Numbered from the stretch's first letter, positions 1-8,216 are shown. The stretch: 46,819 nt of DNA from JBFWUW01 sp050247075 (GCA_050247075.1 JBFWUW010000058.1:1-46819), one strand, 5' to 3'. Translations and numbers: made by a program. The notes: generated by a model from the sequence alone, not told the origin.

Positions 1-438
1 AAGGGGAGGGCCATCTGTTTCTTTGCCGCCCAATTGGCCTGGAAGAAAGGTGTCGGTGTTGAGATCTCCGAACATTGGGCCGAGTGGGCCGCGGACAACG
101 TGGCCAGGCTACGGCACAAGAAAACGGCATGCATTGAGGTCACGCAGTGTAACGCGCTGGACTTTGACTGCTCGGAAGGGACCGTTTTCTACTTTTTTAA
201 CCCCTTCGGCGAGCAAACCATAGCCGCGGTTCTCGCGAATATCCAAGAGAGCCTGGTCCGGCAGCCGCGGTCCGTCAAACTGCTGTACCACAACCCGCTG
301 CATCGCCCGCTGTTCGACGCGGCGGATTGGCTGGATGAAGCGGCCGTTGTCTGCCGTGATCGGGCCGATCGCCCCACGATGCTGTTGTACCAATCCAGAG
401 CCACCCCGCTCTCCGGCACGGACGGGCGGAATTTTTGA
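1..438 (+). CDS. SAM-dependent methyltransferase, 5' truncated by window edge
   Basis: The reading frame is open from base 1, so the N-terminus lies outside the window. The first codons read GKGRAICFFAAQ, followed by GVGVEIS. This is the motif I loop and the acidic end of strand beta2 of a class I SAM-binding Rossmann fold. The later segment FYFFNPFG fits strand beta4 with the motif IV region (NPF instead of the commoner DPP). The substrate cannot be told; the GKGR-GVEIS pattern occurs in small methyltransferases and in DOT1-like enzymes. A TTG at 34 could act as an internal start but would cut through motif I, so it is unlikely. About 145 residues remain. Confidence 0.75.
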   Translation, partial: KGRAICFFAAQLAWKKGVGVEISEHWAEWAADNVARLRHKKTACIEVTQCNALDFDCSEGTVFYFFNPFGEQTIAAVLANIQESLVRQPRSVKLLYHNPLHRPLFDAADWLDEAAVVCRDRADRPTMLLYQSRATPLSGTDGRNF

Positions 439-826
439 AATCCGATGCTTGCAATCGGCGGAAAGGCCGATAAGATAAGAGGCGGCATGTGAACAGGTGT
501 TCATTTCGCGTGGATATTGCAATCACGCGGTGACTGCTTGTGGCCGTGCCTTCTGGTGCCGAGACGATCGGGCTCCGGGGAAGATCGCGGTTCGCCCCGT
601 TTCCAACGCGCTGCTGGCGCGTTGAGGGCCGCATAACCGTCACGGGTGCCGGCAACGCCGATTCTGGCTGCGCAAGGTTGCGGACTGCGCCGCGAATCAT
701 TTCAAGATCTCACCTGGCTTGTGGAATGCGAACTGTTCGCCTCCACGGCCATTTTGGAATCGGGAAATTATTTCGGGTCGGTTCCTTCTCGCGCAACTGC
801 TTTGCTGTTTGTGCCACCGCCCGTGC
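439..826. other. Intergenic stretch, nothing recognised
   Basis: There are 388 bases between the methyltransferase stop and the ribosome-binding site of the PAS-like gene. Short open frames cross it, but none has a convincing start or protein-like composition. No terminator hairpin, repeat module or RNA gene was recognised. Confidence 0.5.
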
Positions 827-832
827 AGGAGG
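827..832 (+). promoter_or_regulatory. Strong Shine-Dalgarno (AGGAGG) fixing a start
   Basis: AGGAGG lies 8 bases before the ATG at 841. It argues for that ATG over the longer in-frame start at 646. Strong sites of this kind are rare in this window. Confidence 0.75.
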
Positions 833-840
833 TTGGTTGC

Positions 841-1218
841 ATGTTTCCCCCACTACCTAACTGGACCGAGATTTGCCTGCGAGTCGATCGCCAAGGGCGT
901 TGCTTGAATGCCGCCGAGGAGAGCGTTTGGGAGGCCATCTCACCCGAACGGCGTGCTTTGTTTGGCACCTTGATCCGGTTGGCGTTTCGTGGCAAAGCGG
1001 CCCAGTTTCGGCTGATTGGCTTCGGGCCGCTGAAGGGGCATTGTTGGAACTGGACTGTGCGGCCCGCCCGCGAGGGACAAGCCATCGTGGCCGCGGAATT
1101 GATCTGCCGGCGGCTTCCCCCCGCGCACGTTTTCGCGCCGCATTTTAACCCCGCGACATCGGCCAGCATGTCGGAACCGTTGCCCGCGCAGCAATTGCCA
1201 GAATGGCTACCGTCATAG
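841..1218 (+). CDS. PAS-like single-domain protein (hypothetical)
   Basis: Encodes 125 residues starting MFPPLPNWTEICLRVD. The pattern RVDRQGRCLNAAEESVW, then a central LIRLAFRGKAAQFR segment, then CWNWTVRP resembles the strand-helix-strand order of a small PAS sensor domain. PAS domains bind small ligands or cofactors and mediate signalling. No output domain, membrane segment or signal peptide is visible, so it may act as a free partner protein or be a degenerate domain. The start is chosen from the AGGAGG 8 bases upstream. An in-frame extension to 646 would add 65 residues of low protein character. The PAS assignment rests on pattern only. Confidence 0.55.
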   Translation: MFPPLPNWTEICLRVDRQGRCLNAAEESVWEAISPERRALFGTLIRLAFRGKAAQFRLIGFGPLKGHCWNWTVRPAREGQAIVAAELICRRLPPAHVFAPHFNPATSASMSEPLPAQQLPEWLPS

Positions 1219-1219
1219 A

Positions 1220-1240
1220 GAAAGGCGAAAGGCTGAAGGC
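1220..1240. repeat. Family C repeat (GGATGAAGG-like)
   Basis: A purine-rich run, AAAGGCGAAAGGCTGAAGG, directly follows the PAS-like stop codon and runs into a family A repeat. It matches the runs at 10852, 24811 and others. Confidence 0.6.
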
Positions 1241-1320
1241 GATTAGCCGTCAGCAATCAGCCGTCAGCTATCCGCGGAAATCGAAAAGCTGATAGCTGAC
1301 AGCTTCTCCGCTAACAGCTT
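1241..1320. repeat. Family A TCAGC/GCTGA palindromic repeat
   Basis: The left part has TCAGC units (AGCCGTCAGCAATCAGCCG). The right part (1285-1320) reads AAGCTGATAGCTGACAGCTT and then CTCCGCTAACAGCTT. The arms can pair as a hairpin. The element fills the gap between two convergent genes and could serve as a bidirectional terminator, although it has no clear T-tract. Confidence 0.65.
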
Positions 1321-2055
1321 TCACCACAACCTATCCGAATACGGCCCAGCGTCGCGAGAGAACATGGCGTTTGGCTCCAACGGCCGTTCCAGCCATAGGC
1401 TGACGTGGTAGCGGCCGTGGAGATTGCCCGACTCGACAACGGTGGCCGGTTCGATCCGCAATTCGCTGACGGCCTCGCCGCTTCGTTGGAGTTGGTAGAG
1501 TTGCAAGCCTGGGTCGTCGGTCGATTGGCGTTGCAAGTTGTATTTACGTTCGGCCAGCGTGGCCAGCGGCAGCGCGTTGCCCGTGTATCCCACGAAAGTA
1601 ATCCGCTGCAGTTTTTGATCGGTGTTGAACAGATACGTCAGCGATCCCGCCAGATCGTAGTCGGCCGTGCCGGTGACCAGCGCCACGCGGTAGCCCCGCA
1701 AGGTATCTTCCGTCGGCGTGGTAAACACGCGGCCCCAGCGCGACATGATCCACGACGGGTTGATGTCAAACCGCAATACTTCATCCAAGCTGCGAACGGG
1801 CAGCCCCTCGATCGGCATGTTGTCGTGGCTATAGACGCGGGCCTGCCGTATCGGCATCGCACTCGACGAATCGGCGTGATGCGATCCGCCATCATGCCGC
1901 GGATCGTCCGCCCGATCGGCATGGCTGCTGGCCCCGGCCGATCGCTCGACAGCAGCCGGCTTGTCCCCCTTTTCCGCCGTCAGCGACACCAGATAGGGCG
2001 CGCCGGTGGCCGCGGCCAAAGCCGCCGCAAGCAGTTTGTTCCGGCCAGGAAGCAT
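1321..2055 (-). CDS. Secreted or membrane-anchored protein of unknown function (possibly DUF6690)
   Basis: Encodes 244 residues. The N-terminus MLPGRNKLLAAALAAATG looks like a signal peptide or anchor. A low-complexity His/Asp/Ser-rich stretch follows (residues about 40-65). The conserved-looking core begins near SLDEVLRFDINPSWIM and continues through RVALVTGTADYDLAGSLTYLF and QRITFVGYTG. I recall similar proteins in planctomycetes labelled DUF6690, but cannot confirm this. No catalytic motif is evident. It is divergent from the methyltransferase at 2327, with a family A hairpin in the shared upstream region, and convergent with the PAS-like gene. Confidence 0.7.
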   Translation of the reverse strand: MLPGRNKLLAAALAAATGAPYLVSLTAEKGDKPAAVERSAGASSHADRADDPRHDGGSHHADSSSAMPIRQARVYSHDNMPIEGLPVRSLDEVLRFDINPSWIMSRWGRVFTTPTEDTLRGYRVALVTGTADYDLAGSLTYLFNTDQKLQRITFVGYTGNALPLATLAERKYNLQRQSTDDPGLQLYQLQRSGEAVSELRIEPATVVESGNLHGRYHVSLWLERPLEPNAMFSRDAGPYSDRLW

Positions 2056-2087
2056 TGGGTAGAACTCCGGGAAAAAAGCGGGGAAGC

Positions 2088-2171
2088 GGAGAAGCCATCA
2101 GCCATCAGCGGGAAGGCGTTTCCATCGCGAATGAGTTTGTCGCGAAAGAGCTGATAGCTGATGGCTTCTCC
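2088..2171. repeat. Family A repeat, long hairpin
   Basis: The left arm 2088-2109 and right arm 2150-2171 are 22-base inverted copies with one mismatch (left starts GGAGAAGCCATCAGC, right ends GATGGCTTCTCC). The loop is about 40 bases. It lies between two divergent genes, so it sits in promoter territory rather than at a 3' end. Confidence 0.75.
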
Positions 2172-2326
2172 GCTGACGGCTCTTTACCTCCCATCGACCA
2201 AAACGCACCCTCGGCTCGTTTCCGTCCCATCTTGCCCGCTGAACTTGGGCGACCGTTGCCAGCGATTTCTTGCACACAATGCTGGCGTTTGGAGTAAGCT
2301 GAAATGTTGGGGGAAGACGCCGTGCT

Positions 2327-3628
2327 ATGCTTGGGGAACAGATGGGGCCGGCAAACCTTGACGATTATCACTGGCTGACCGGCGATGCGGCCGCGGCGTG
2401 GTTGGACGGGTTGCGCCATGCGCCCGCTGCCGACGTTCAGCAGGTGGCCCGCCTGCGCCGCGAGCTTTCAGCCGAGCGGGTCCATTTGCTGCTGGAACAA
2501 ACCCGCCTGCGGCAACGTGCCACGGCCAAGTTTGGCCACCTGGCCGGACGAATGTTCTTTACACCGGTCGGCCTGGAGCAAGCCACCGATCTGGCCGTGG
2601 CGAGCTACAAGGCCAGCCGTTTTCCCGTCGCCTCTCCTGTTGTCGATTTTTGTAGCGGCATCGGTGGCGATTTGATGGCGCTCTCGCAACGCGGGCCCAC
2701 GACCGGTGTGGATCAGGATCCTGTCGCCTGCCATCTGGCCGCCGCCAATGCCGCCGTGCTCGGCGAGCCGTCCGGGTGTTCATCGAGCGAGTCGTTGACG
2801 ATCACCGTGGCCAATGTGGCGGACTGCGACATGAATGGCACGTCGGCCTGGCACATCGACCCTGACCGTCGCCCGACCGGTAAACGGACGACGCGAGTGG
2901 AATTGCATCAGCCCGCGCCGGAAGTCATCGACGGCTTGCGAAGCGCGTGCCCGCACGCGGCGGTCAAGCTGGCGCCGGCGGGCGTGCTGCCGGCACATTG
3001 GGCCGCGGAAGCGGAGCAGGAATGGATCAGCCGCGGCGGCGAGTGCCGCCAGTTGGTGGCCTGGTTCGCCGGCCTGACGGGACGCTCTGGCATGCGCCGC
3101 GCGACGCTGGTCGACTGGGCCGACCCGTTCGATCGCGCGGCCTTTGCCCAGGCCGGCGAGCCGAGTCAAACCGTGCAGCCCAATTTCGGCACCCACGTTG
3201 TTTTGCGAACCATCGTGGGGCAGGCGGGTGAACCGGTGGAGACCGCCGACGCGGCCGGCCGTTACTTGTATGAACCCGACAATGCCGTGCTGGCGGCCGA
3301 CCTGCGCGGCTCGCTGGCCGCGCGGCACAAGTTGCTGGGCCTCGATCGGCAGGTGGCCTATTTGACCGGCGACACGCTGCTGGAAGACGCGGCCCTGGCG
3401 GCGTTTGAAGTGCTCGACGTAATGCCCTTTCAAACCCGCCGCGTGCGGGCTTGGGTGCGGCAGCATCGGGTTGGCACTTTGGAAGTCAAGCAGCGCGGCA
3501 CCCACAACGACGCCAACGCCCTGGCCAAGGAACTAGCCGGCGACGGCGACAACCGGGCAACCCTGTTCGTCACCCGCGCCCGCGGCAAAGTGATGGCGAT
3601 TCTTGCGCGAAGGGTTCTTTCGAGCTGA
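2327..3628 (+). CDS. Class I SAM methyltransferase with C-terminal THUMP-like domain
   Basis: Encodes 433 residues. Residues 105-115 read VVDFCSGIGGD, a motif I SAM-binding loop; GVDQDP follows as the acidic strand-2 end. Residues about 350-430 (VLDVMPFQTRRVRAWV, then VKQRGTHNDANAL and LFVTRARGKVMAILARR) match the ferredoxin-like THUMP-like domain of the PG_1098 type. Family knowledge suggests an RNA-modifying methyltransferase, but the target is unknown. The helical N-terminus (residues 15-75) is typical of the same family. The start at 2327 is a weak choice; ATG at 2342 would also work. The gene is divergent from the 1321-2055 gene. Confidence 0.82.
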   Translation: MLGEQMGPANLDDYHWLTGDAAAAWLDGLRHAPAADVQQVARLRRELSAERVHLLLEQTRLRQRATAKFGHLAGRMFFTPVGLEQATDLAVASYKASRFPVASPVVDFCSGIGGDLMALSQRGPTTGVDQDPVACHLAAANAAVLGEPSGCSSSESLTITVANVADCDMNGTSAWHIDPDRRPTGKRTTRVELHQPAPEVIDGLRSACPHAAVKLAPAGVLPAHWAAEAEQEWISRGGECRQLVAWFAGLTGRSGMRRATLVDWADPFDRAAFAQAGEPSQTVQPNFGTHVVLRTIVGQAGEPVETADAAGRYLYEPDNAVLAADLRGSLAARHKLLGLDRQVAYLTGDTLLEDAALAAFEVLDVMPFQTRRVRAWVRQHRVGTLEVKQRGTHNDANALAKELAGDGDNRATLFVTRARGKVMAILARRVLSS

Positions 3629-3672
3629 CGACCGGGGTAGCATGGTTGAGTATTACGTCGGAAGCTGTCGGC

Positions 3673-3747
3673 GGAGAAGCGATCAGCCATCAGCTTGTTG
3701 CTCTCCGCGAGTAAGCTGATAGCTTTTCCGCTGACGGCTGATAGCTT
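3673..3747. repeat. Family A repeat
   Basis: The left arm (3673-3696) has GGAGAAGCGATCAGCCATCA. The right arm (3713-3747) has AAGCTGATAGCTTTTCCGCT followed by a second GACGGCTGATAGCTT unit. The arms can pair. A family C run follows directly. Confidence 0.7.
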
Positions 3748-3748
3748 T

Positions 3749-3780
3749 CATCATTCATCCTTTAGCCTTCATCCTTTCCC
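3749..3780. repeat. Family C repeat abutting a start codon
   Basis: Pyrimidine strand of the family: CATTCATCCTTTAGCCTTCA then TCCTTTCCC, ending directly against the ATG at 3781. It occupies the position where a Shine-Dalgarno site would be, and no such site is present. Confidence 0.65.
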
Positions 3781-4989
3781 ATGAACCGTCGCGATTTCCT
3801 CCATTCGGCCGCTGCTGTTGCCTTGGCTGCCCGCTATGCGGCTGCCGCCGAAGAGCAAGGCCGGACTGCCCAGGCCGATGCCTTTATCAAGGGCAAGGAT
3901 GCCCGGCTGATTGTGCATAACGACAAGGTAGGCGAGCTAGAGACGCCGCTGGAACTGTTGCGAGAGCACGCGCAAACGCCCAAGGAAGTCTTGTTCGTCC
4001 GCAACAATCAGATCTTGCCGGGCGTGTTGACCACCGCCCCCGCCGAACCGGGCGATTGGAGCCTGGAACTGGCTGGCCTGCTCGACAAGCCGCAATCGGT
4101 CGCCCTGACCGATCTGGCAAGGCTGCCCCAGGAGAAGGTCGAACTGGTGCTGCAATGTTCGGGCAATGGCCGCGCCCTCTTCAGCCGTGCCGCCAAGACC
4201 AGCGGTGCGCAGTGGCAACGCGGAGCGATGGGCAATGTGGTCTTTCAAGGCGTGCCGTTGCGGGTGCTGCTGAGACATGCCGGTGCCAGCCCGTTGGACG
4301 GGGCCAGGTACCTGACCGCCGAGGGAGCCGATACGCCCGGCATGGAAGGCGCGGCCGACTTTGAACACAGCTTGCCGCTGGCCGATGCCCTGTCGCGGTC
4401 GATCGTGGCGTTGCGGATGAATGGCGAACCGCTCCCCCGCGTGCATGGCGGGCCGCTGCGGCTGGTCACGCCGGGCTTTTACGGCACGATGCACGTCAAG
4501 TGGCTGACGCGGCTGCGGTTTGAAGAGAGCGAATCGACCAACCATCATCATGTCGGCCGCTATCGCACGCCGCTAACGCGGCTTTCGCCCGGCGACAAGT
4601 TCAGCAGTACGCTGGAAAACAGCGAACCGAACTGGCAAATGCGCATCAAAAGCGTGATCTTTGCCCCGCTCGACGGCGACCTGTTGGCCGCCGGACGGAC
4701 CACCATCCGCGGCGTGGCCTGGAACGATGGCACCGCCCGCATTGACGGGGTAGAAGTCTCCGTCGATGGCGGACAAACCTGGCGGCAAGCCCAACTCCGC
4801 CGGCCCGACAGCCCTTATGCCTGGCATCCCTGGAGCATCGAGGCCGACCTTCCGGCCGGCCAGCAAACCATTCTGGCCCGTGCCACCGACGCCCTGGGCC
4901 GCACCCAGCCGCTAGATGGCTCCATCCACTGGAACCCCGCCGGCTACACCTGGAACGGCGTGGAGCGGATAGAAGTCACGGTGGGATGA
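3781..4989 (+). CDS. Sulfite-oxidase-type molybdopterin oxidoreductase
   Basis: Encodes 402 residues. The N-terminus MNRRDFLHSAAAVALAARYA is a Tat-like leader (NRRDFL is common in planctomycetes), implying export with bound molybdenum cofactor. The oxidoreductase molybdopterin domain spans about residues 60-250. Cys126 in LQCSGNGR is the expected molybdenum-ligating cysteine, and PRVHGGPLRLVTPGFYG is the conserved pterin-binding region. The C-terminal part (residues about 270-400, with GVAWNDG and VEVSVDGGQTW) is the Mo-co dimerisation Ig-like domain. The reaction is probably sulfite oxidation or a related oxygen-atom transfer. No cytochrome partner lies next to it. The start directly follows a family C repeat with no visible ribosome-binding site. 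Confidence 0.88.
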   Translation: MNRRDFLHSAAAVALAARYAAAAEEQGRTAQADAFIKGKDARLIVHNDKVGELETPLELLREHAQTPKEVLFVRNNQILPGVLTTAPAEPGDWSLELAGLLDKPQSVALTDLARLPQEKVELVLQCSGNGRALFSRAAKTSGAQWQRGAMGNVVFQGVPLRVLLRHAGASPLDGARYLTAEGADTPGMEGAADFEHSLPLADALSRSIVALRMNGEPLPRVHGGPLRLVTPGFYGTMHVKWLTRLRFEESESTNHHHVGRYRTPLTRLSPGDKFSSTLENSEPNWQMRIKSVIFAPLDGDLLAAGRTTIRGVAWNDGTARIDGVEVSVDGGQTWRQAQLRRPDSPYAWHPWSIEADLPAGQQTILARATDALGRTQPLDGSIHWNPAGYTWNGVERIEVTVG

Positions 4990-5062
4990 AGCTGCCGGAT
5001 AACTGTGCAGATCTTAACGTCGTTAGTTTTGCCCTTCCGTATGCAAGGCAAGCAAAGCTCCT

Positions 5063-6331
5063 ATGTCGATCACCGACCTTTTTCAAGATGGCCTGTCTCG
5101 GCCGCTGCCTGTTATTGCTTACGACATCAGCCGCCGATTGGCCCAGGCCTTGCCCGGCAAATTCGTGCTGGAGTCGAGCGATGATAGTTCAGGCTTTCGC
5201 CTCGACGAGTATGCCGCCGCTGGACATTGTTCGGCCGCGACAGGTCCCGGCGTGCATAGCCAGATCGTGACATCGTGGGAAGGGCCCCAGCACGGGCTTC
5301 GCGATCAGCCCGACCAGGCCCGGCAACAGGTGCAATGGCGAGGCCAAACCCTGGAGACCATCACAGTCGGCTGGAGAGGCAACTTCCACGAAACTCGCTG
5401 GCATTGGATCGTGGCAGACGACGAGGCCACGGCACGAGAGTTTTTTCAGGCGGTTTGCCTGTGGAATTCAGAGGTTCGCGGCGAAGTCGTGGTCTTTAGC
5501 GACGGTTGCTGGGGCAAGGACGCAGAACTGTTCCAGGCGATACAAGGGACGCGGCTTGAGTCGCTGGTTCTGCAAGGGGAACTGAAAGAACATATCCGCC
5601 GCGACTTCGAGCAGTTTGTCGCCGCCCGCGATACGTATGCCCGGTACGATGTTCCGTGGAAACGCGGCGTTCTGCTGGTCGGTCCCCCCGGCAACGGCAA
5701 AACGCACTGCGTCAAGTCGATCATCAACTTGCTGGGCTGGCCATGCCTATACGTGCGGAGTTTTCAAGCCATGCACACAACCGAGCAACACTGCATTCAG
5801 TCGGTGTTTCACCGCGCGCGGCAATCCAGCCCCTGCCTTCTGGTTTTGGAGGATCTGGACTCGCTGCTCAACGATGCCAACCGGTCGTATTTTTTGAACG
5901 GGATGGACGGATTCGCCGCCAACCAGGGGATTATTACGCTGGCCACGACGAACCATCCGGAGCAACTCGATCCGGCCATTCTCGACCGGCCCAGCCGGTT
6001 CGACATGAAATACTATTTCGGCCTGCCGGAACTGGCGGAACGAGTGACCTACCTGGGCTTTTGGAATTGCCGGCTGGCGGCGGAACTGCAATTGACGGCT
6101 GACGAAATCCAGAGCATGGCCTCCGTCACGGACGACTTTTCGTTCGCCTATCTTAAGGAACTCGTGCTGTCGAGCGTGATGGGTTGGATCGCCGACTCTC
6201 GCCCGGGAGCGATGGCCAGCGTCATGTCGCAACAGGCCGCGTCGCTGCGGATGCAGATGAAATCCGAAGCAGGGGGTAGTGCGAAAGCTGGCGGATGGAA
6301 GCAACGGTTCTTCGGTCGGGGCCAAGATTAA
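5063..6331 (+). CDS. AAA+ ATPase with unrecognised N-terminal domain
   Basis: Encodes 422 residues. The AAA module occupies about residues 195-330: Walker A GPPGNGKT (207-214), Walker B LLVLEDLD (259-266), sensor 1 TTN (295-297) and arginine finger region LDRPSRFD (307-314). The overall spacing resembles the classic AAA clade that includes BCS1-like and Vps4-like proteins. Residues 1-190 match nothing I recognise and may select the substrate. The C-terminus is Gly/Lys-rich after MKSEAGG. No membrane segment is seen. Such proteins remodel or unfold other proteins using ATP; the client is unknown. The upstream molybdoenzyme is 74 bases away on the same strand, so co-transcription is possible. 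Confidence 0.82.
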   Translation: MSITDLFQDGLSRPLPVIAYDISRRLAQALPGKFVLESSDDSSGFRLDEYAAAGHCSAATGPGVHSQIVTSWEGPQHGLRDQPDQARQQVQWRGQTLETITVGWRGNFHETRWHWIVADDEATAREFFQAVCLWNSEVRGEVVVFSDGCWGKDAELFQAIQGTRLESLVLQGELKEHIRRDFEQFVAARDTYARYDVPWKRGVLLVGPPGNGKTHCVKSIINLLGWPCLYVRSFQAMHTTEQHCIQSVFHRARQSSPCLLVLEDLDSLLNDANRSYFLNGMDGFAANQGIITLATTNHPEQLDPAILDRPSRFDMKYYFGLPELAERVTYLGFWNCRLAAELQLTADEIQSMASVTDDFSFAYLKELVLSSVMGWIADSRPGAMASVMSQQAASLRMQMKSEAGGSAKAGGWKQRFFGRGQD

Positions 6332-6492
6332 CGCACCCTCTTTCATCCAGCCGACACGGCAACGTAGCAACATGGCTCCCGCTATGTTTGCTTGAGTCCC
6401 TATCAGTGCTCCATTCCCCTCGGCGCAACTGGGAATGGACCACCCATACCGTACCAGCCACTACGGCTAGAGACATGCGGCCACGAGCGATC

Positions 6493-7263
6493 TCAGCGGG
6501 CCGTGTATCCTCCGTCCACCATCAGCAGAGAGCCGGTGACGAAGGAGGCTTCGTCCGAAGCCAGGAAGAGGATCGGGTAGGCGATCTCGCGCGGTTCGGC
6601 AATCCGTTGGAGGAGGTGGGCGCCGCCCCATTCGGCGTCGGCGTTGGCGGCCGCCCGGTCGAGGCCCGCCTCCGACGTGATCCGCTGCACGATCTGCGTC
6701 CAGACCGCACCCGGCCCCACCGCGTTGACGCGGATGTTGTCTGCCGCCAGGTCCATCGCCATGCAGCGGGTCATGTTGGCCACGGCCGCCTTGGTGGCGT
6801 TGTAGGTCACCATTTGCGGTTGGGCGATCACGCTGGAAATGGAAGCCAGGTTGACGATCGCCCCGCCCCCCGCCTTGCGCATGCCAGGCACGCAATGCTT
6901 GGCGCACAGCGCCGGGCCGACGACGTTGACATCCAGAATCTCCCGCCATTCCCGCACAGTTGCCTCAATCCCCCGCAGCACGAAGACGGCCGCGTTGTTA
7001 ACCAGAATGTCGATCTTGCCAAAGGCATGCTCGGCAGCCGCGGCCATGGCGGAGATGCTGCTTTCGTCGGCCACGTCGGTATGGACAAACAAGGCCCGGC
7101 CCCCGCGCTCGAGAATGCCTTGGGCTACCAGGCGGCCACTGGCCTCATCGCGCTCGGCCACCACCACGGCGGCCCCTTCCTCGGCAAACAGTTCGCAGGT
7201 GGCCCGGCCAATTCCGGCCCCCCCTCCGGTGACGATGGCGACTTTGGATGTCAAACGTGGCAT
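6493..7263 (-). CDS. SDR family NAD(P)-dependent oxidoreductase
   Basis: Encodes 256 residues starting MPRLTSKVAIVTGG. The glycine-rich cofactor loop TGGGAGIG is at residues 12-19. NNAA (89-92) and the catalytic Ser (near 141-143), Tyr154 and Lys158 (YNATK) are all present, so it should be an active classical short-chain dehydrogenase/reductase. The C-terminus LMVDGGYTAR is typical. The substrate is not determinable. The start is set by the SDR N-terminus and an AGGA just upstream; a longer in-frame extension to 7392 is not protein-like. A 488-residue open frame on the opposite strand is its shadow. Confidence 0.9.
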   Translation of the reverse strand: MPRLTSKVAIVTGGGAGIGRATCELFAEEGAAVVVAERDEASGRLVAQGILERGGRALFVHTDVADESSISAMAAAAEHAFGKIDILVNNAAVFVLRGIEATVREWREILDVNVVGPALCAKHCVPGMRKAGGGAIVNLASISSVIAQPQMVTYNATKAAVANMTRCMAMDLAADNIRVNAVGPGAVWTQIVQRITSEAGLDRAAANADAEWGGAHLLQRIAEPREIAYPILFLASDEASFVTGSLLMVDGGYTAR

Positions 7264-7516
7264 GGCTGGTTCCTGGATGATGGTCGTAGGTCGTGCTTTC
7301 GCGGGTACGGCTGTTCGTCGATTGGAGCATTTGCCGGACGCAGGGCAAGCCCTGGCAAGGATTCCTTCCATCGGGTGCGAGCTGCTAAGCAAGCCCGGCT
7401 ATCCATGCCGGTCGGCCTGGGGCAAAATGGCTGGCTTCCACCCGCACTAGGCCGGCACGGCGGCAGCGGCGTATTTCCGCACTATTCCAACTTGAACAAG
7501 AAACACGGATTACCTC

Positions 7517-7726
7517 ATGGATACCGTCACGGCGGGCCGTTATCGGCACTACAAAGGGGGCGAGTACACCGTGCTGGGTGTCGCCCGGCACAGCGAGACG
7601 GAAGAGGAACTGGTGGTCTACCGGCCCGAATATGGCGAAGGGGGCTTGTGGGTCAGGCCGAAGGCGATGTTCCTGGAGACGGTCGAGGTCGATGGCCAGA
7701 CCGTGCCGCGCTTTCGGCTGCTCTAA
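7517..7726 (+). CDS. DUF1653 family small protein
   Basis: Encodes 69 residues. GRYRHYKGGEYTVLGVARHS followed by ETEEELVVYRP and GLWVRPKAMFLE is the diagnostic pattern of the DUF1653 fold, a small beta-rich domain found in many bacteria. The length matches a stand-alone family member. Its biochemical role is unknown. No strong ribosome-binding site is visible. It stands alone between the divergent SDR and the histone-like gene. Confidence 0.85.
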   Translation: MDTVTAGRYRHYKGGEYTVLGVARHSETEEELVVYRPEYGEGGLWVRPKAMFLETVEVDGQTVPRFRLL

Positions 7727-7843
7727 CCGCCTGCCTGAATGGCCGGCTCGGAACAAAATAAGTCCCATCAATTTGTTTGCCGAACTTGAAACAGATCGCT
7801 AATCTGTCCGGCTGTGCTGGTGAAACTACTCTCACTCGTCGGT

Positions 7844-7850
7844 AAAGGGG
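7844..7850 (+). promoter_or_regulatory. Ribosome-binding site that decides the histone-like start
   Basis: AAAGGGG ends directly against the ATG at 7851, leaving no spacer, but lies 6 bases before the GTG at 7857. This favours the GTG start. Confidence 0.6.
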
Positions 7851-7856
7851 ATGATC

Positions 7857-8108
7857 GTGGCTAAGAAAAAGGCTTCGAAGAAAAAGGCCGTCAAGAAGAG
7901 CCCGGCCAAGAAGAAGGCCGCCAAGAAGGTCGTCAAGAAGGCCAAATCGAAGAAGATCACCAAGAAGTCGTCGCCCGCTAAGAAGTCCGCCAAGGGCAAG
8001 CCGGCCAAAAAGGCCGCGGTCAAGAAAAAGCCGGCCACGGCTCCCGTCACCGCCACGCCCGTCGTCCCCATGCCGGCCCCCAGCCCCATGCCGGGCATTG
8101 GCATGTAG
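7857..8108 (+). CDS. Lysine-rich histone H1-like DNA-binding protein
   Basis: Encodes 83 residues (read as MAKKKASKKKAVKK at the start). About the first 60 residues are Lys/Ala repeats of the KKAAKK and SPAKK type, the composition of eukaryotic H1 tails and bacterial H1-like proteins. The last 22 residues are Pro/Ala/Met-rich (TATPVVPMPAPSPMPGIGM). The basic tail should bind DNA non-specifically and compact the nucleoid. Start GTG is chosen because the AAAGGGG site has correct spacing to it; ATG at 7851 would add only two residues. A strong terminator candidate follows at 8217. The Pro/Met tail is not part of known H1-like repeats. Confidence 0.8.
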   Translation: MAKKKASKKKAVKKSPAKKKAAKKVVKKAKSKKITKKSSPAKKSAKGKPAKKAAVKKKPATAPVTATPVVPMPAPSPMPGIGM

Positions 8109-8146
8109 GGGGAAGGATGAAGGCGAGTGGTGGCAGGATGAAAGGG
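8109..8146. repeat. Family C repeat
   Basis: GGGGAAGGATGAAGGCGAG and then GGCAGGATGAAAGGG start directly after the histone-like stop codon. The purine-rich strand is on top. Confidence 0.55.
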
Positions 8147-8216
8147 AGAGTGCCTGGGACTGACCGACGGGTAGATCCCGTTCAAGGTTCGTGACGCCGC
8201 CAGCTTGTCGCTTCTT

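Noticed and set aside
6295..7761. 488-codon plus-strand open frame
   Set aside because: It is antisense to the SDR gene (6493-7263), which has all catalytic motifs. Its composition (Gly/His/Arg-rich) is that of a shadow frame in GC-rich DNA.
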